Assembly: GCA_951804985.1 (NCBI GenBank)
Contig: OX638130.1
Span: 80,408,583-80,472,582, forward strand
Source: Dryomyza anilis
Lineage: Eukaryota > Arthropoda > Insecta > Diptera > Dryomyzidae
Reading direction: 5' to 3'
DNA: 64,000 nt
Part shown: piece after piece, positions 12,603-23,599 of the stretch
Numbering within the stretch: the stretch's first letter is position 1
How the letters are laid out: the number at the start of each line of letters is the position of its first letter
Translations under genes and position numbers: made by a program
The notes under the pieces: generated by a model
The model's database searches: none
What the model saw: only the letters and a program-made list of their open reading frames with translations
Told to the model about the DNA's origin: nothing

Positions 12603-13599
12603 TATGAAGTAGTATTTCAATTTCCCTAGTAGAAATTGTAATAGAGTCATGAAATGGAACTGATTTATGTATTTCCACGTTAAAATAAGTGACATTAAAA
12701 GATTATATTTACGCAATATTTATTAAATAAACGTCAAATAATGTTTTAACTGGAAATACATTTTCCAATTGTCCTTAATGAATTACATTATTTTTGATTA
12801 TCCAATGATGACAAATAGGAGTTATATTAAACTTTTAATCTAAGACTTCAAAATTTTTTCATTATAATCTTTTTTATTATATTATCTGGGTGCAGTCTGT
12901 AGAGAATGAAGCATCAGTTAGTTCAAAATCGAATATATATGAAAAAAGATAGTTTTTGTTTCATAATAAAAAAATATATATAAAACGATGAATCACACAC
13001 CCCTTACGGCACAACATCACAATATCTAACATGTTGCATTGTAAATAGTAGTAATAAAAGGGTGAACGCCATACAGCACATGTGAAGCACCATTGCATTG
13101 CATACAGCTTAATGACTAATGCAATGTTTTTATCCGAACAAAATTTTCAATAATTACGGAGCTTACATCATAGACAATGTGTAAGTTGTTGGCTTAAAGA
13201 GGGTCTAGGTGGGTGGATGGTTTGTTGGTTGGTTGACTCCATTCAGCACGTTGTACGATGTGCAATTTAAAATCCAATCTAATATTGCTATTTTTTAAAA
13301 ATGCCAGATTGGAAACTATTTTAGTTGTTTTAGGATTTTCCTATTGATTTCTATTTGTTTTTTTTTATTTTGTATTAATTAATTTTGTACATATTTTTTA
13401 ATTTTATATTACTTTTGTAACTTCTGAATTTTCGGAAATATATCCTTAGAAAATAGTTTCCTCATAATTAGAATATCTGAACTTGAACATTTCCTTATAC
13501 ACTTTTCCATATTTAAGGGGACTTTTTTCTTAATATCGTTATGAAAAGATGTAATTTTTCCCATTTGTGCAAAGTAATAAATAAAAGTGAATGAGACGA
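12603..13599. other. AT-rich stretch, no gene seen
   Basis: At 12,605-12,660 the words CCTAGTAGAAATTGTAATA and GTCATGA recall the repeat at 23,405-23,570. Otherwise the stretch is simple A/T-rich DNA with T runs near 13,360. Confidence 0.4.
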
Positions 13600-13929
13600 A
13601 AGATAATTCAGTGTACTAAACAATGTGTTAGAAGGAGAAAGAAGATCATTCAGCGCACTAAGTCAGTGAGCGAGAACAAAATGGAAAATCAGCGCATTAA
13701 AACACATGAGTGCGAATGAGAGGCAACTAGCATGGAGCATTTACGAAAAGTGTAGAAGGTTCTCGTAACATGTCGAACTGATGTATGCAGTATAGGGCGC
13801 TGCATCTGAGGCGCAGCTCTTCAGTATCGATTGGAAAGTAGTCGAATGCTTTTCGAGTCGAGTGTTTCTATTCACAATCCAGAGATACCAATTTGCAGAG
13901 CAGTTTCAGTAGACTGAATTTTCGTAACA
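13600..13929 (-). mobile_element. LTR fragment or solo LTR, copy 1
   Basis: On the minus strand the sequence opens TGTTACGAAAATTCAG and runs through CTCTGGATTGTGAATAG, a GCCTCAGATGC block, CAGTTCGACATGTT, CTCATTCGCACTCATGTG and TTAGTGCGCT. The same landmarks appear in order at 53,635-54,045 on the plus strand. A TGTTACG start and about 350-410 bp fit a Ty3/Gypsy- or BEL-like LTR. No primer-binding site, gag or pol follows in either copy. The far boundary is uncertain because the two copies diverge after TTAGTGCGCT. Confidence 0.6.
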
Positions 13930-14589
13930 ATATTATTATGAAAAATGTTTTCTGTGCTGATTTCCGTCATATTTAGAACGAACAAAAATAGGCCGCTGAG
14001 AAAATTCACCAGGCTAAAATTTTTCGAAAAATTATTCTAAATTGGCCTGACACCTCCAACATTTTTCTACGGTTTCTTGGTTTTTGATTATACAGTTTAA
14101 TGTTTTTCTTTTGTATTTACATCTGTTTTATACTGTACATTAAAGTTTGATTATGTTTTATTTTGTGTTTGAGTTTTTCAATTTATATAAGACGCTATTT
14201 TAATTATCGATATACGACGATTAAAATGTTTGGATTGTATGTGAGATAACTATTTCAAATATTTGTTCTGTCATCAATTCCAGAATCACTCCAGAAGCAG
14301 GCAATCGATGAATCAGTTAATTGAATCACATAATCGAATCGATGACCATCATCTTTCCTACTGATCGTTTGGTGTTGTGTGTGTGTGTCAGTTGGATAAT
14401 GTATTATAGTATGTTGTTGCTATAATTCCTCATTCATTAGACAATCGTTTATAGATAGATTTGTATTTGAAAAGCGGAAAAGCGCAACAACAAAGACGAC
14501 TTTAATGAGTTTCATCGCATCGTAATACCCTCGAGGAGTTATAAATTGGAACTCGTTTCTCACTATTCACATCGGCTGGTGCACTCGAA
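13930..14589. other. AT-rich stretch with short GT run
   Basis: A (GT)n run of about seven units lies near 14,374-14,388. A CGATATACGACGA patch and several AATCGAT words occur at 14,200-14,345. No gene is supported. Confidence 0.4.
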
Positions 14590-14835
14590 AACGTATAACA
14601 TATGAGATGTATTATTGGCGTTGTATCCGACTACATACAACATAGCAACTAGTTGCACTCACATGTCTGCACATGTGACGGAATTAATGACACTCATATG
14701 TCAGAAAGTTTGATGGAATGTGACATGACATACATGTGAATAGTTCCTCTTTATTGCTCTGTGAGTGATGATTTTAATCACCATAAACACAACTGCTGAC
14801 ATTTTAAAATCCAACACCTGCTGACATCATCCATG
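14590..14835. promoter_or_regulatory. E-box cluster, candidate enhancer
   Basis: At least six CANNTG sites lie within about 220 bp: CATATG at 14,599 and 14,695, CACATG at 14,660, the palindrome CACATGTG at 14,670-14,677, CATGTG at 14,733 and CACCTG at 14,815. TGACAT is repeated around 14,720-14,826, and a 12-bp palindrome GCAACTAGTTGC precedes them. Clustered E-boxes bind basic helix-loop-helix factors in fly enhancers. Chance cannot be excluded in AT-rich DNA. Confidence 0.3.
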
Positions 14836-16120
14836 ATAAAAAAAACACATATCATATGTAGTTCTGATGATTTTCAATTTCAAATTTAATTAAATTTTAT
14901 ATGTATTATCGGTGGCTTTGTAGTCGTTTTAATGGCAGTAGTTTGTCGCCTCTGTGAATACGAATTTCATAGTTCAAACAATTGCAGAGGAAATCTCATT
15001 AAGAGGACAAGCTACACAGAATTGTCAATCTTTTGTCACTTGTCAACATTGTCGAATACACAAACCTTAAAACCGAAACCAGGATTTAGTCCTTTCGTGA
15101 AGGGAATGTGGGTTGAATACATATGTTGGTACCTAGTTAAAGTCATGGCTCGCAATAGAAATATATTAGGTTTCGGTACCAGTTTCAGATCGTAAAACGG
15201 TTGCCATTCGGTTCCGCCTACTTTCTTGTTGTACGCTAAAGCATCATAAAACTTGAAACAAACTTTGACTGAAGATTTCCAGAAAAGATGAAATGCACGG
15301 AATGAATGTAGTACCTATTCAGCTATTACTCGCCGTTGACATGCTTCATTGCATCTCGGTCTTCTTTGCGTCTGTCTGCTGCATGACTAAGCGATTCTCA
15401 GTCACCTGTTGGCGGTGATTTTAATAAGTTTTTTTTTTCATTTTCTATATACCTATGTTGCCGTGTCATGTCATTTCGATTTCTTTTTTATTAACATTAA
15501 TCCTCTTTTGTGCTCCAAGTTAAATCGTTTTTATTGCTTTATATTTTATCACTTTTTGGAAATTTTGTCGTATATCAAATTTGTTTTTTCTTTGTCAAGT
15601 AATGTTCAGTAATGCATTTGACGCCATCTTGTGTGCTGCCACTTAATGTGTAACTTATTCGATTTTTTGTTTGTTATTACTGTGTGCTTCAATGGAATGG
15701 TGATGATGATTAAATCATGTCGTAAATCCGTCAACGAAAACACACAAAAAGCCAAACAAATAAATGTCAACTTGATGAATAAACAAATCAAGTGTGTGGT
15801 GTGGTGCTTTTATTGTTCTTACTAATAGAGTTCATTTTCGATTAAGCAAAATGAAGAGTATTGAGGTTTTAAAAATTTTATATTTTTGTCAATATTTGTT
15901 TTATACTAGTGGCTTAAAATATATTAAATTAAACAGTCAATATTTTAGTATAGCTTATCAAGAACTTTAACGAAAACATATATCTATTAAAACTGCATTT
16001 TGATTTATAAATGTTTAAACATATGTAATTCAATTTATCGAGCTTTAGGTTTGCCAAATGCAATATGTATTTTGAACTGGTTCAAAAAAAAACAACAACA
16101 GTAATTGACAAAAAAAAACG
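14836..16120. other. No supported gene
   Basis: The block at 14,930-15,420 is a little less AT-rich and is crossed by an 87-residue frame (14,932-15,195) with no identifiable domain. From 15,420 on the sequence is T-rich and its frames are low-complexity shadows. Confidence 0.4.
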
Positions 16121-16157
16121 ATAACTTTTCGGCTGACCGTACAAACTGTTATTGTCA

Positions 16158-16350
16158 TCAGGGACCCCGCAAAGAACCGGAATCGGAACGGTTTCGATTT
16201 TTGTGTATCCGGAATCGGAACCCTTATTTAAAAAAAGTGTGGAACCGTACTCGGAATAGGGACCTACATATATATGTATATATTTTGTTGGAACCGGAAT
16301 CGGAACCGGAACGGTTATTTTAAAAATCTTAGAACCAGAACCGAAACTGG
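16158..16350 (+). repeat. GGAACCGGAATCGG-rich repeat, copy 1
   Basis: The words GGAATCGGAACC, GGAACCG and ATCCGGAATCGG recur, ending in CGGTTATTTTAAAAATCTT-AGAACCAGA. The same closing phrase follows the same word set at 47,805-47,965, so the two are copies of one dispersed unit. A 72-residue frame through it reads arginine/glutamate/proline repeats and is an artefact of the repeat. Confidence 0.6.
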
Positions 16351-16679
16351 AACCAATATGCTAATAGGTAGAAGCTCAAAAATATAAAAACTTCGGGACA
16401 TGCCATTATTTCGATCGATTATAACCAAGAATCGAAGAAATGAATAATTTTTTCGGTTTTCTCCCTCGTGTCGATTTTGGTTACAATCTCTGATTTCTAG
16501 AAACCACTATTCTGAATTAAATTCGACAATCATTAAATTCTAAACCAGAAATGTTATCATTAAAACAAAATGGAAATATATTCGATTATAATTCGAGCAG
16601 ATTCTTTTTAGTCGAAAAACGACGAATTAAAATGTTTTCATAAAAATCTGTTTACTATTCAAAATGGTCCAACACCCAA
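16351..16679. other. AT-rich stretch, nothing recognised
   Basis: No repeat partner, frame or motif was found. Confidence 0.4.
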
Positions 16680-17090
16680 ATATAAATTCTTCTAGTGTCA
16701 TGATCGGGAAGCGATAATTGTATATTTCAATTGTCATACTCCTAACAGTTATATCTCTACTAGAAATCTTACCAGGTTTATGATCGGAAAAATATAATTA
16801 TAGTTTAACCGTTTCCTAAGCTCACCAGATGACGAACATGATCAGGCCATTAAAGTGTTTTCCCTAGGTTAAAATTTCCTAGATTTTTTTTTCTAGAGAT
16901 GAACAACATGATATCTTACCCTAATAGTATACATATCTACTAGGATAGCTACCTACTATAGTAGAAATTATTCTATGGACATGGTCGGGAAATGGGCATT
17001 AAATTCCTTTCCTGTCATAACCTGACCAATTAGAAGAACGACAATGATCAGGTCATGATCAGGTGTACCCTAGGAAAGTGTATTGTAAAA
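16680..17090. repeat. CATGATC / CTAGTAGAAAT repeat cluster
   Basis: Several copies of two words alternate here: a TCTACTAG or AGTAGAAAT word and a CATGATCGGGAA or CATGATCAGG word. Related sequence lies at 23,405-23,570 and in part at 12,605-12,660. This fits the arms of eroded inverted-repeat elements, but no clean ends are visible. Confidence 0.4.
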
Positions 17091-18844
17091 ATCATTACCA
17101 TTTTTGTATGTATAGATTCTGTTTAAAACATTTGACTCAAGTTGAAATGGTTGAAGGCTAAGAATCTCGTTCTTAAGCTTTAATTTGTAAATTGTTTGTC
17201 ATCGAAAGTCTAATATACAATCTGGGTAATAAAATTATGTTTTTATTATGCATTGGAATCAAATTATTTGTATTTACCACATATTATCATAGGAACAACC
17301 AGTTTTGTTTGCTATGTAACTAAAGCGAAAAACTAGGAATAATAAATTGAAATAGCGAGACGATAATTGATGTTTTATTGTCTGTTTTAATTTTCTGCTA
17401 AATTGGCCATTTAAAACAATTAAATTCATTATAGAATCATCAATGGGCACAAGTCTAATGTATGAATGGCTTCGGAGCGATGGACAGGCAAAACCAATGC
17501 AATGGGAGATGGTTGGTTCTACTGATCTTTACCCTTTGTTGTAACTGCTATAACGTCATCAAAGTTTATACACTATAAATAATTAACTGATTCTAAATTG
17601 TATTTCCATAGAATTTTATAACATATATTGCACTGAATTAAGTCAACCACTGAACAATAATGTAGAACAAAATAAAGAAAAATTTCAGCTACCGTAATAA
17701 AATATTTTATGGACAACGAGATAATTGCAAAATTATTATAATTAGACTAAAATGAATACTTTATCATTTTTATTACACTCATTATATAAAACAGACCTTA
17801 ATTCAAAACATCAACCCGAGAAAATATTTCGATTACCACTGAGACTGACTTTAGGTAATCACACAAAATCTGTGTATATTAAGTAAGGAAGAAATTAATG
17901 GAAGCACCACATTTTGAGCATTTACGGGCAATTAGCCAGACGCATCGCATCCAACGCTAATCACATCATCCAAACCATTTCAATCCCAAATTTCACAGAC
18001 GAGAAGCCCAACAAAAGGTAAATTGTAAAATTTTTATTGTGGAAATCTTATGACAAACAGCATAAAGTTATAAAATCTTTTAACGAGACTACAACAAACG
18101 TAATTAAAAATGCACAAGGGAGTGACAAATGTATTTGCCCGAGGCATAATATCACAAATTTGTGTGGGACGTGTGTCAAATTTAATTTGTACCTATATTA
18201 TACATTTTTTATAATATATATATATTTTAGAAGAACATAAATGTAATAACTGTTGTCACCTTGAGCTTTACACCAGCTTGTCTGTCAGTCGATCCTTCTG
18301 ACTGTCTGTCCGCATGTCTTCCAGTCAGTTGTCAGTCGAGTCCTTGGGTCTGAATGCGGATACATACGTAACTATGACAGCGAACACGCAATCATAAAGC
18401 GCTGATTGAGTAGCTGCATGAATGGCTGCTTTATAAAAGTGCAGCTGACCACAGAAAATGCATGAAGCATAATAATAAATGAGGTTATGAACAGCCCAAT
18501 AAAACTACAAGTAAAACCACCTTCTAACTACCTAAATTTACGACTTCATTTGTCCCTTTTTGCGTTGCGTCAGGTTGGACGTCACCACTTGACATTTGAT
18601 GAATTTCTGATGGTCTACACAAATGGAGAGCAAAAAGTTCAATTTAATTCTGGGAACTGGCGCACGTTTTTCATTTACCTAATGTATTATGAATGATTAG
18701 ACTTTCAATTTTATATAAATAATACAAATTTCGACAAAACTACCATTTATTTGTGTAATGCCATATGAAGCAACTAAGAACAAATTAGGTATGGTGCAAC
18801 AACCTAGAGCAATTGAAATGTTATTCACTCTTTTAATATAAATG
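17091..18844. other. No supported gene
   Basis: Mostly AT-rich. Patches with more complex sequence lie at 17,440-17,530, 17,930-18,010 and 18,250-18,430 (GTCAGTCGATCC, TGTCCGCATGTC). Frames of 67-69 residues here lack any domain. Confidence 0.35.
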
Positions 18845-19240
18845 TTCGGAACCGAAATTTTATTCTCTGCGGTTTCTTTTTCGGTTCCATTTAGAATTAG
18901 GTTCCATAAAAATAAAGGTTCTGGATCCAATTCAAATTGCGTTTGTAATAAATATTTGACATTATCCACAATGGTTCTGGAAAAACAAGTAATAGGTCCT
19001 GTTTAATTTCTGTAACCGTTCCGATTCTATATTTTAAAAATTTCTTCGGTACTTGATTTACTTCCGGTTCCATAAAATCAAGGATTGAAACCTAAACGAA
19101 TAACGGTTTCGATTTTGGTTTCGGTTTCGGATACGGCTTCGGTTTTTAAGTTTTTATAACGAAACGGTTTCGGTATAGCGGTTCCAAGTTACGGTTTTAA
19201 TTTCGGTTTTATTATTAAAGTTGGTTTTTGTCCATATTGT
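18845..19240 (-). repeat. GGTTCC / GGTTTCGG-rich repeat
   Basis: Words such as TTTCGGTTCCATTTAGAA, GGTTCTGGATCC and GGTTTCGGTTTCGGATACGG are dense here, mostly as complements of the GGAACCGGAAT repeat at 16,158. Two differently eroded units appear to sit side by side, the second (19,080-19,220) closer to the repeat at 1-425. Confidence 0.45.
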
Positions 19241-19519
19241 TCAATGTCTTGAACAAGACAAACTATATTTTACCAATACAAGAACCAATAACTTACAAAT
19301 TTGAATTACATTTTAACAGAAATAAAAACAAAGTATTTATCTAGTGATACGGACGAGACAATTCAAAATCTCGCTCGATATCGTCTCTTAAATAGAGAAA
19401 GAGATTTTAAGTTCTTACAGATGTCGACTTTCATTCAAAGAGTAAATCGAAATCATGCATAAGAAATTGACTATAGTTTTGAAACTCACAAAAATAAAAA
19501 ATAAATATCCTATGTTGTA
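19241..19519. other. AT-rich stretch, nothing recognised
   Basis: No repeat partner or frame was found. TCTCGCTCGATATCGTCTC near 19,370 is the only more complex patch. Confidence 0.35.
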
Positions 19520-19680
19520 AAGAGACATTCCATATCAAATCAACCGAAAAAAATCATCTCAGAATTTAATGAAATTTGAAAGTATGGTGAAACAACATTA
19601 TATTAAGATATTGACCAAATTTCAGCTTCCCAGAGGGTGTGGTTTCAGAGATTTGGTGGTTTAAAATTTGAAAAACATCG
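19520..19680 (+). mobile_element. Decayed half-copy of the long hairpin element
   Basis: The sequence ACATTCCATATCAAATCAACC, AATTTAATGAAATTTGAAAG and GATATTGACCAAATTTCAG follows the order of the left arm of the 48,631-49,066 element. The opposite arm is missing or too eroded to see. Confidence 0.45.
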
Positions 19681-21290
19681 CATGGCACACACACATTAAT
19701 GTGTGAATTCTGGTATGGTCACAAAAGCTTTTTGTACAACAACACTCACAAATTTTGTTTGTTGCACAAAAGATTACAAACTTGGATGTTGTGTTCATAG
19801 TTTTTGTTTTTGCACTTTCAAAAGAAGCAGAAGATATGTAAAAAAAAACACAAAAAGCAATAGCAGCCAAATGTAGGTACACTGTTGAAATGATTATAAG
19901 TATATTAAAAATATGTGTTTTATAAATTTTACACTTATCAAAAAATTATACATAAAAGAAAACAATAATATTAAATATTAAATTTCAGTGAAAATGCATG
20001 CTTCACAAACGACACTAGCGTAGCAAACAAAAACCACACATCCCTTGTAGTTGTATACAATTGACCGCTAAACAAGTGACGGAAGAAAACAATAACAAAC
20101 CGTTACACAATTGAATGAAGGAAAACAAATTTCGGATCAAAGTCCCTCTTGAGAAATATTTTTTCTTAAAAAACATCATGTGAATATTTTTGTACAACAA
20201 GAAGTTTTTATTTTGTGAACCCCAGATTTTACAAAAATAACCGGTTGTGAACGGATATCGATTTCGGTTTCGGTCACGGTTTCAATCCTTCCTTTCAAAT
20301 TAAAGTCCGCTTTTTGGACAATTTTATCATACAATAAAATGTCATAAAGCTCATTTTAAAATCTACTTTAAATTAACTCTGGATATAAGTCATTATATTT
20401 TTAATTTAAGTAATGAATTTCAAAACTAAATATATATTTTTTATATACTCAAATAACAACTATCGTTCCAGATGAAGTAGGCTTTCCAAAAATGGATACA
20501 GATTCAATATAGTATACGAATATCACACAATATTATATTTATCAAAATAGATTGATGTCTACCATTTTCACATATTAATTATTTAAACACAAACATATAC
20601 TAAACGATATTTGCTAAAATGAAAATTAATGAAGTTGGTAATTAGCAAGTTGCAATTAATGCGATTACAAACACACGACAATCAATTGTTGTCTTATGCA
20701 AATAAGCCGATTTGACATAGTGTATTAACCACAAATAATTCAACAGTTAGAACATCAACAACACTCGCATTAACCAGGCTGTTCCGAAATTTGTTTCAGG
20801 ACTTTTTTTAAGGGTGAACACAATTAACACACTTTGCATTGACCTCCAACCATGGCATATCATGAATTAATAACTTTAATACGTTTGTAAATGATCGCAC
20901 AACGAATAAAGTTCTTGTACAATTAAAGAACAACCCTTGGCTGCTGCAGGACTCACGAGTCCTTAGGTACATCGTTCCCAACTAAGGGCGTCAAGCAAAG
21001 CACAATAGTATTAACTTGCGTACCGGAGGCTATATAATGGTATGTAATCCTATAAAAAAAAAATGTTGAAACACTCAGAGTGAATTTGAATGAACAAGAA
21101 CCCTTTTCATTTGTCGCACACTCACATCTGGTTGGTTGGTACCTTTCAATGTTGTGGTCCTGTTAAGGAAGGCATGTGCTCATTAGATGATTACGCCTAA
21201 GGACGCGACAAAGTGCCGAGTGTATTTATTTAGCATTTATTTGCCACAAATTGGAGTCTGTGCTTTATAAAAAGTAAGTGTTTTTTCCAG
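19681..21290. other. No supported gene
   Basis: AT-rich, with a CGGTTTCGGTCACGG patch at 20,230-20,310 that belongs with the degenerate CGGTTT repeats. A more complex block at 20,930-21,250 (CTGCTGCAGGACTCACGAGTCC, GCGTACCGGAGGC) could be regulatory. Confidence 0.35.
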
Positions 21291-21375
21291 GGCTGGAAAA
21301 AATATCGTTTCCTGTAAACACTTTCTCAAACAAACACTAAAGTGTTTGCAAAGCTCATTTGTAGGAAATAATCGA

Positions 21376-21616
21376 AGTGTTTCTCACATATTATCAGTAG
21401 TGTTTCCCACAAATAATTGTAGTGTTTCCCGCAAATAATTGTAGTGTTTCCCACAAATAATTGTAGTGTTTCCCACAAATAATTGTAGTGTTTCCCACGA
21501 ACACGAAAAGTGTTACCTACAAATACGAAAAGTGTTTCCCAAAAATATTTGAAGTGTTCCCACAAACACGAAAATTTTTTCCCACAAACAGGAAAAGTGA
21601 TTCCCACAAATATTTC
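21376..21616 (+). repeat. 22-bp tandem repeat, 11 units
   Basis: Units of the form TAGTGTTTCCCACAAATAATTG run head to tail with a strict 22-bp step. Three central units (21,442-21,507 and neighbours) are nearly identical; the outer ones are diverged, with AAATACGAA or AAACACGAA endings. Because 22 is not a multiple of three, the array stays open in all three phases, which explains the 118-residue minus-strand frame and the start of the 208-residue plus-strand frame here. Confidence 0.85.
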
Positions 21617-21726
21617 AAAATTTGGTAGTGTTTGCCAAACAGACCTGAAGAGTTTCCGGCAAATATTTCTAGTGTTCGCCAAATTCAGTCAAAGCAAAAG
21701 GTTTTTTTTATTGCGGCAGCCACTCA

Positions 21727-21788
21727 TTTACGCGACATGTCGAATAATGCAGAATTCCAGGGTAGATTATTCGACAAGTCGCGTAAAC
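21727..21788. repeat. 22-bp-arm palindrome in the core
   Basis: TTTACGCGACATGTCGAATA-AT and its complement around 21,767-21,788 pair with one mismatch across an 18-bp spacer. It lies just inside the left arm and could be an inner inverted repeat of the element, or a protein-binding or hairpin site. Confidence 0.7.
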
Positions 21789-21830
21789 GAAGGTCTGGCG
21801 AAAATAAACATTTTATTTCGACTGATATTG

Positions 21831-22136
21831 ATGGACACTAAGGAAACACTACAACACATCGATGCATTATGCCTGGGACCTGGTGTCTCATACACACATT
21901 GGACGCGTCTTAAAAAGTCATCTAAACTGACTGGGTTTTCGTCAGATGATTTGCACAGAATTGCGGCAGTGTTCCTGCAGTCATCTGTTTTGGATGATGT
22001 GAAGACCGATTATGATAAATTGATGGCAGTGGCTATTGATGAAATAATTAGCTACAGATTTCGCACAATAAGAAAATGTTGCTTCTTATTCGACAAAAGA
22101 AGCTTATCCACGTTTATTCGTGCAAGTGTTGAATGA
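21831..22136 (+). pseudogene. Unknown coding-like segment in foldback-like core
   Basis: From the ATG at 21,831 an open frame of 101 residues reads as ordinary soluble protein: mixed charged, hydrophobic and aromatic residues, for example LCLGPGVSYTHWTRLKKSSK and FSSDDLHRIAAVFLQSSVLD, and little low complexity. Its base composition is visibly less AT-rich than the surroundings. The frame upstream of this ATG is open only because it runs into the tandem array, so I chose the internal ATG. In another phase just upstream (21,738-21,841) there is a second protein-like segment, which hints at a frameshifted or intron-split gene. I recognise no domain. It may be a remnant of the element's own protein or a captured host exon. 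The last 25 residues may be junk. Confidence 0.3.
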
Positions 22137-22599
22137 CAATTGTTCAAGTGATGCATTTTTTATCAGAAGCTGTACGATTTTTGGGGCAAACACTTTCAAT
22201 GTAGCATTTTTACCGAGAAGCTATTAGTATTTAGGGCAATCACTTTTAAAATAAATTGCGTTCTGTGAAACACTTAGTGTTTGCCACAAAGAAATATCAT
22301 GTATTTATTACATATCTTAAACACTTTCATTCTTTATTGGTAACAAATGAGTGTTTGGTGGTAATAATTGAAGTGACTTTTATATAGTGTTTTTGGTAAA
22401 CATTTTAAATGTTTTTAAGAAATTAGAACTTGTTTTGTTCAAACACTAGAATTGTGTAATTGTTTGCAAAAAGCCATTATAATTTACGATTAACAATAAG
22501 TATTTCTGCCACTCAATATGTATTTACCAGAAGTAACCGATAGTTTCCCACAAGTATTTTATATACATTCCTTTTTTAGAGTGTAACATACATTAAAAG

Positions 22600-23300
22600 T
22601 AAAACGAAGTAGGTGGTTTTAGGCTGATTATAACTATAATAGTTCTAAATAGCGTCATTACACCAACTATTAAAATGTCTTTACTGAACTAACACACATT
22701 ACTACCTTTAATTGGACCCATTTTTTATGTATAATAACTAATAAATGTTTATAAAATATACCATTAAGCATTAACGACAAAATCGAATATTTAAAATATA
22801 TAATATACCCGATGTATCTATTTCTGTTAACGATAACAATGAACTATATTAAACTCTTGGTATATCGTATGATAAAAATAAACTAACTCAAATCATAAAA
22901 ATATGTACTTATATAAGAAAATATACAAACAAAAAAAAAAGAATGAACGAAACTGAAGACACCATAATTACGCGCTATTTGTGAACTTGCGTATTTTTCA
23001 CTATATAATAGACGCAACATTGTTGTATACACTATACCAAAACTGAAAACTTTGGTCGTTCGTTTATAACACCTAAAAAGAGGCGTGACCTATGAGCGGA
23101 CTACTTATGTTCAAATAACTCATATAGCATTAACATCTACTGGTGAAGTGAGACAAATTCTTAAGTGACAACAAATCCTCTGGATGACTTTAAACGGTAT
23201 CGACTCAGTTCGAGTAAAAATTCTCACTTACTCCAACACAACAACTATGAAAATGTCCCTACATTAAAATTTCCCATGTTACATATCCTTCTGTACTAGA
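22600..23300 (-). mobile_element. Two decayed mini-me / DINE-1-like fragments
   Basis: At 22,618-22,700 the sequence GGCTGATTATAACTATAATAG with CATTACACCAACTATTAAAATG matches the complement of the family's 5' part. At 23,025-23,290 ACTATACCAAAACTGAAAACT, GTTTATAACACC, CTTATGTTCAAATAACTCATA and AAAATTTCCCATGTTACATA follow the family in reverse order, with the microsatellite lost. Both are minus-strand, heavily diverged relics. Confidence 0.55.
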
Positions 23301-23404
23301 TTTTAATTCGTGTTTTCGTAATTAAAAATTTTATTCACCACTCTGGCATTTTTTTCTCTATAATATCTATATAACCGTATAAGTTTTGACTTGGAAACAC
23401 CTAC

Positions 23405-23570
23405 ACTATTAGTAGACCATAGTAGAAATTGTAATAAGGTCATGATAAGGAACTCATCATGGAATTTTTTCTTTGTCATAATCCTATCAGTTATATGACG
23501 AACATGATATGGACATGATCATGTTTACCCTAATAGGGTAAATTTCTACTAGGGACTATTCCTTTGAAAA
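23405..23570. repeat. CTAGTAGAAATT inverted-repeat remnant
   Basis: The left part AGTAGAAATTGTAATAAGGTC and the right part GGGTAAATTTCTACTAGGG face each other, with GGTCATGAT and GACATGATCATG words inside. It looks like a short MITE of about 150 bp related to 16,680-17,090. Confidence 0.4.
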
Positions 23571-23599
23571 TATTTGACAAATACCTGGTATTAACTTAT

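Larger units (their letters stand above)
21291..22590. mobile_element. Foldback-like element with tandem-repeat arms
   Basis: The left arm is built of AGTGTTTNCCACAAA units, including a clean 22-bp array. On the far side of a 450-bp core the same words reappear in the opposite direction (GGGCAAACACTTT, GGGCAATCACTTTTA, GTGAAACACTTAGTG, GTTTGGTGG). Arms made of short tandem repeats in inverted orientation around a unique core are the layout of Drosophila foldback and Galileo-type elements. Family membership is inferred from layout only, and the outer ends are not sharply defined. Confidence 0.45.

Noticed and set aside
21376..21616. CRISPR-like array
   Set aside because: The 22-bp units are contiguous with no unique spacers, and the DNA is clearly eukaryotic. 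It is a minisatellite-type tandem repeat.
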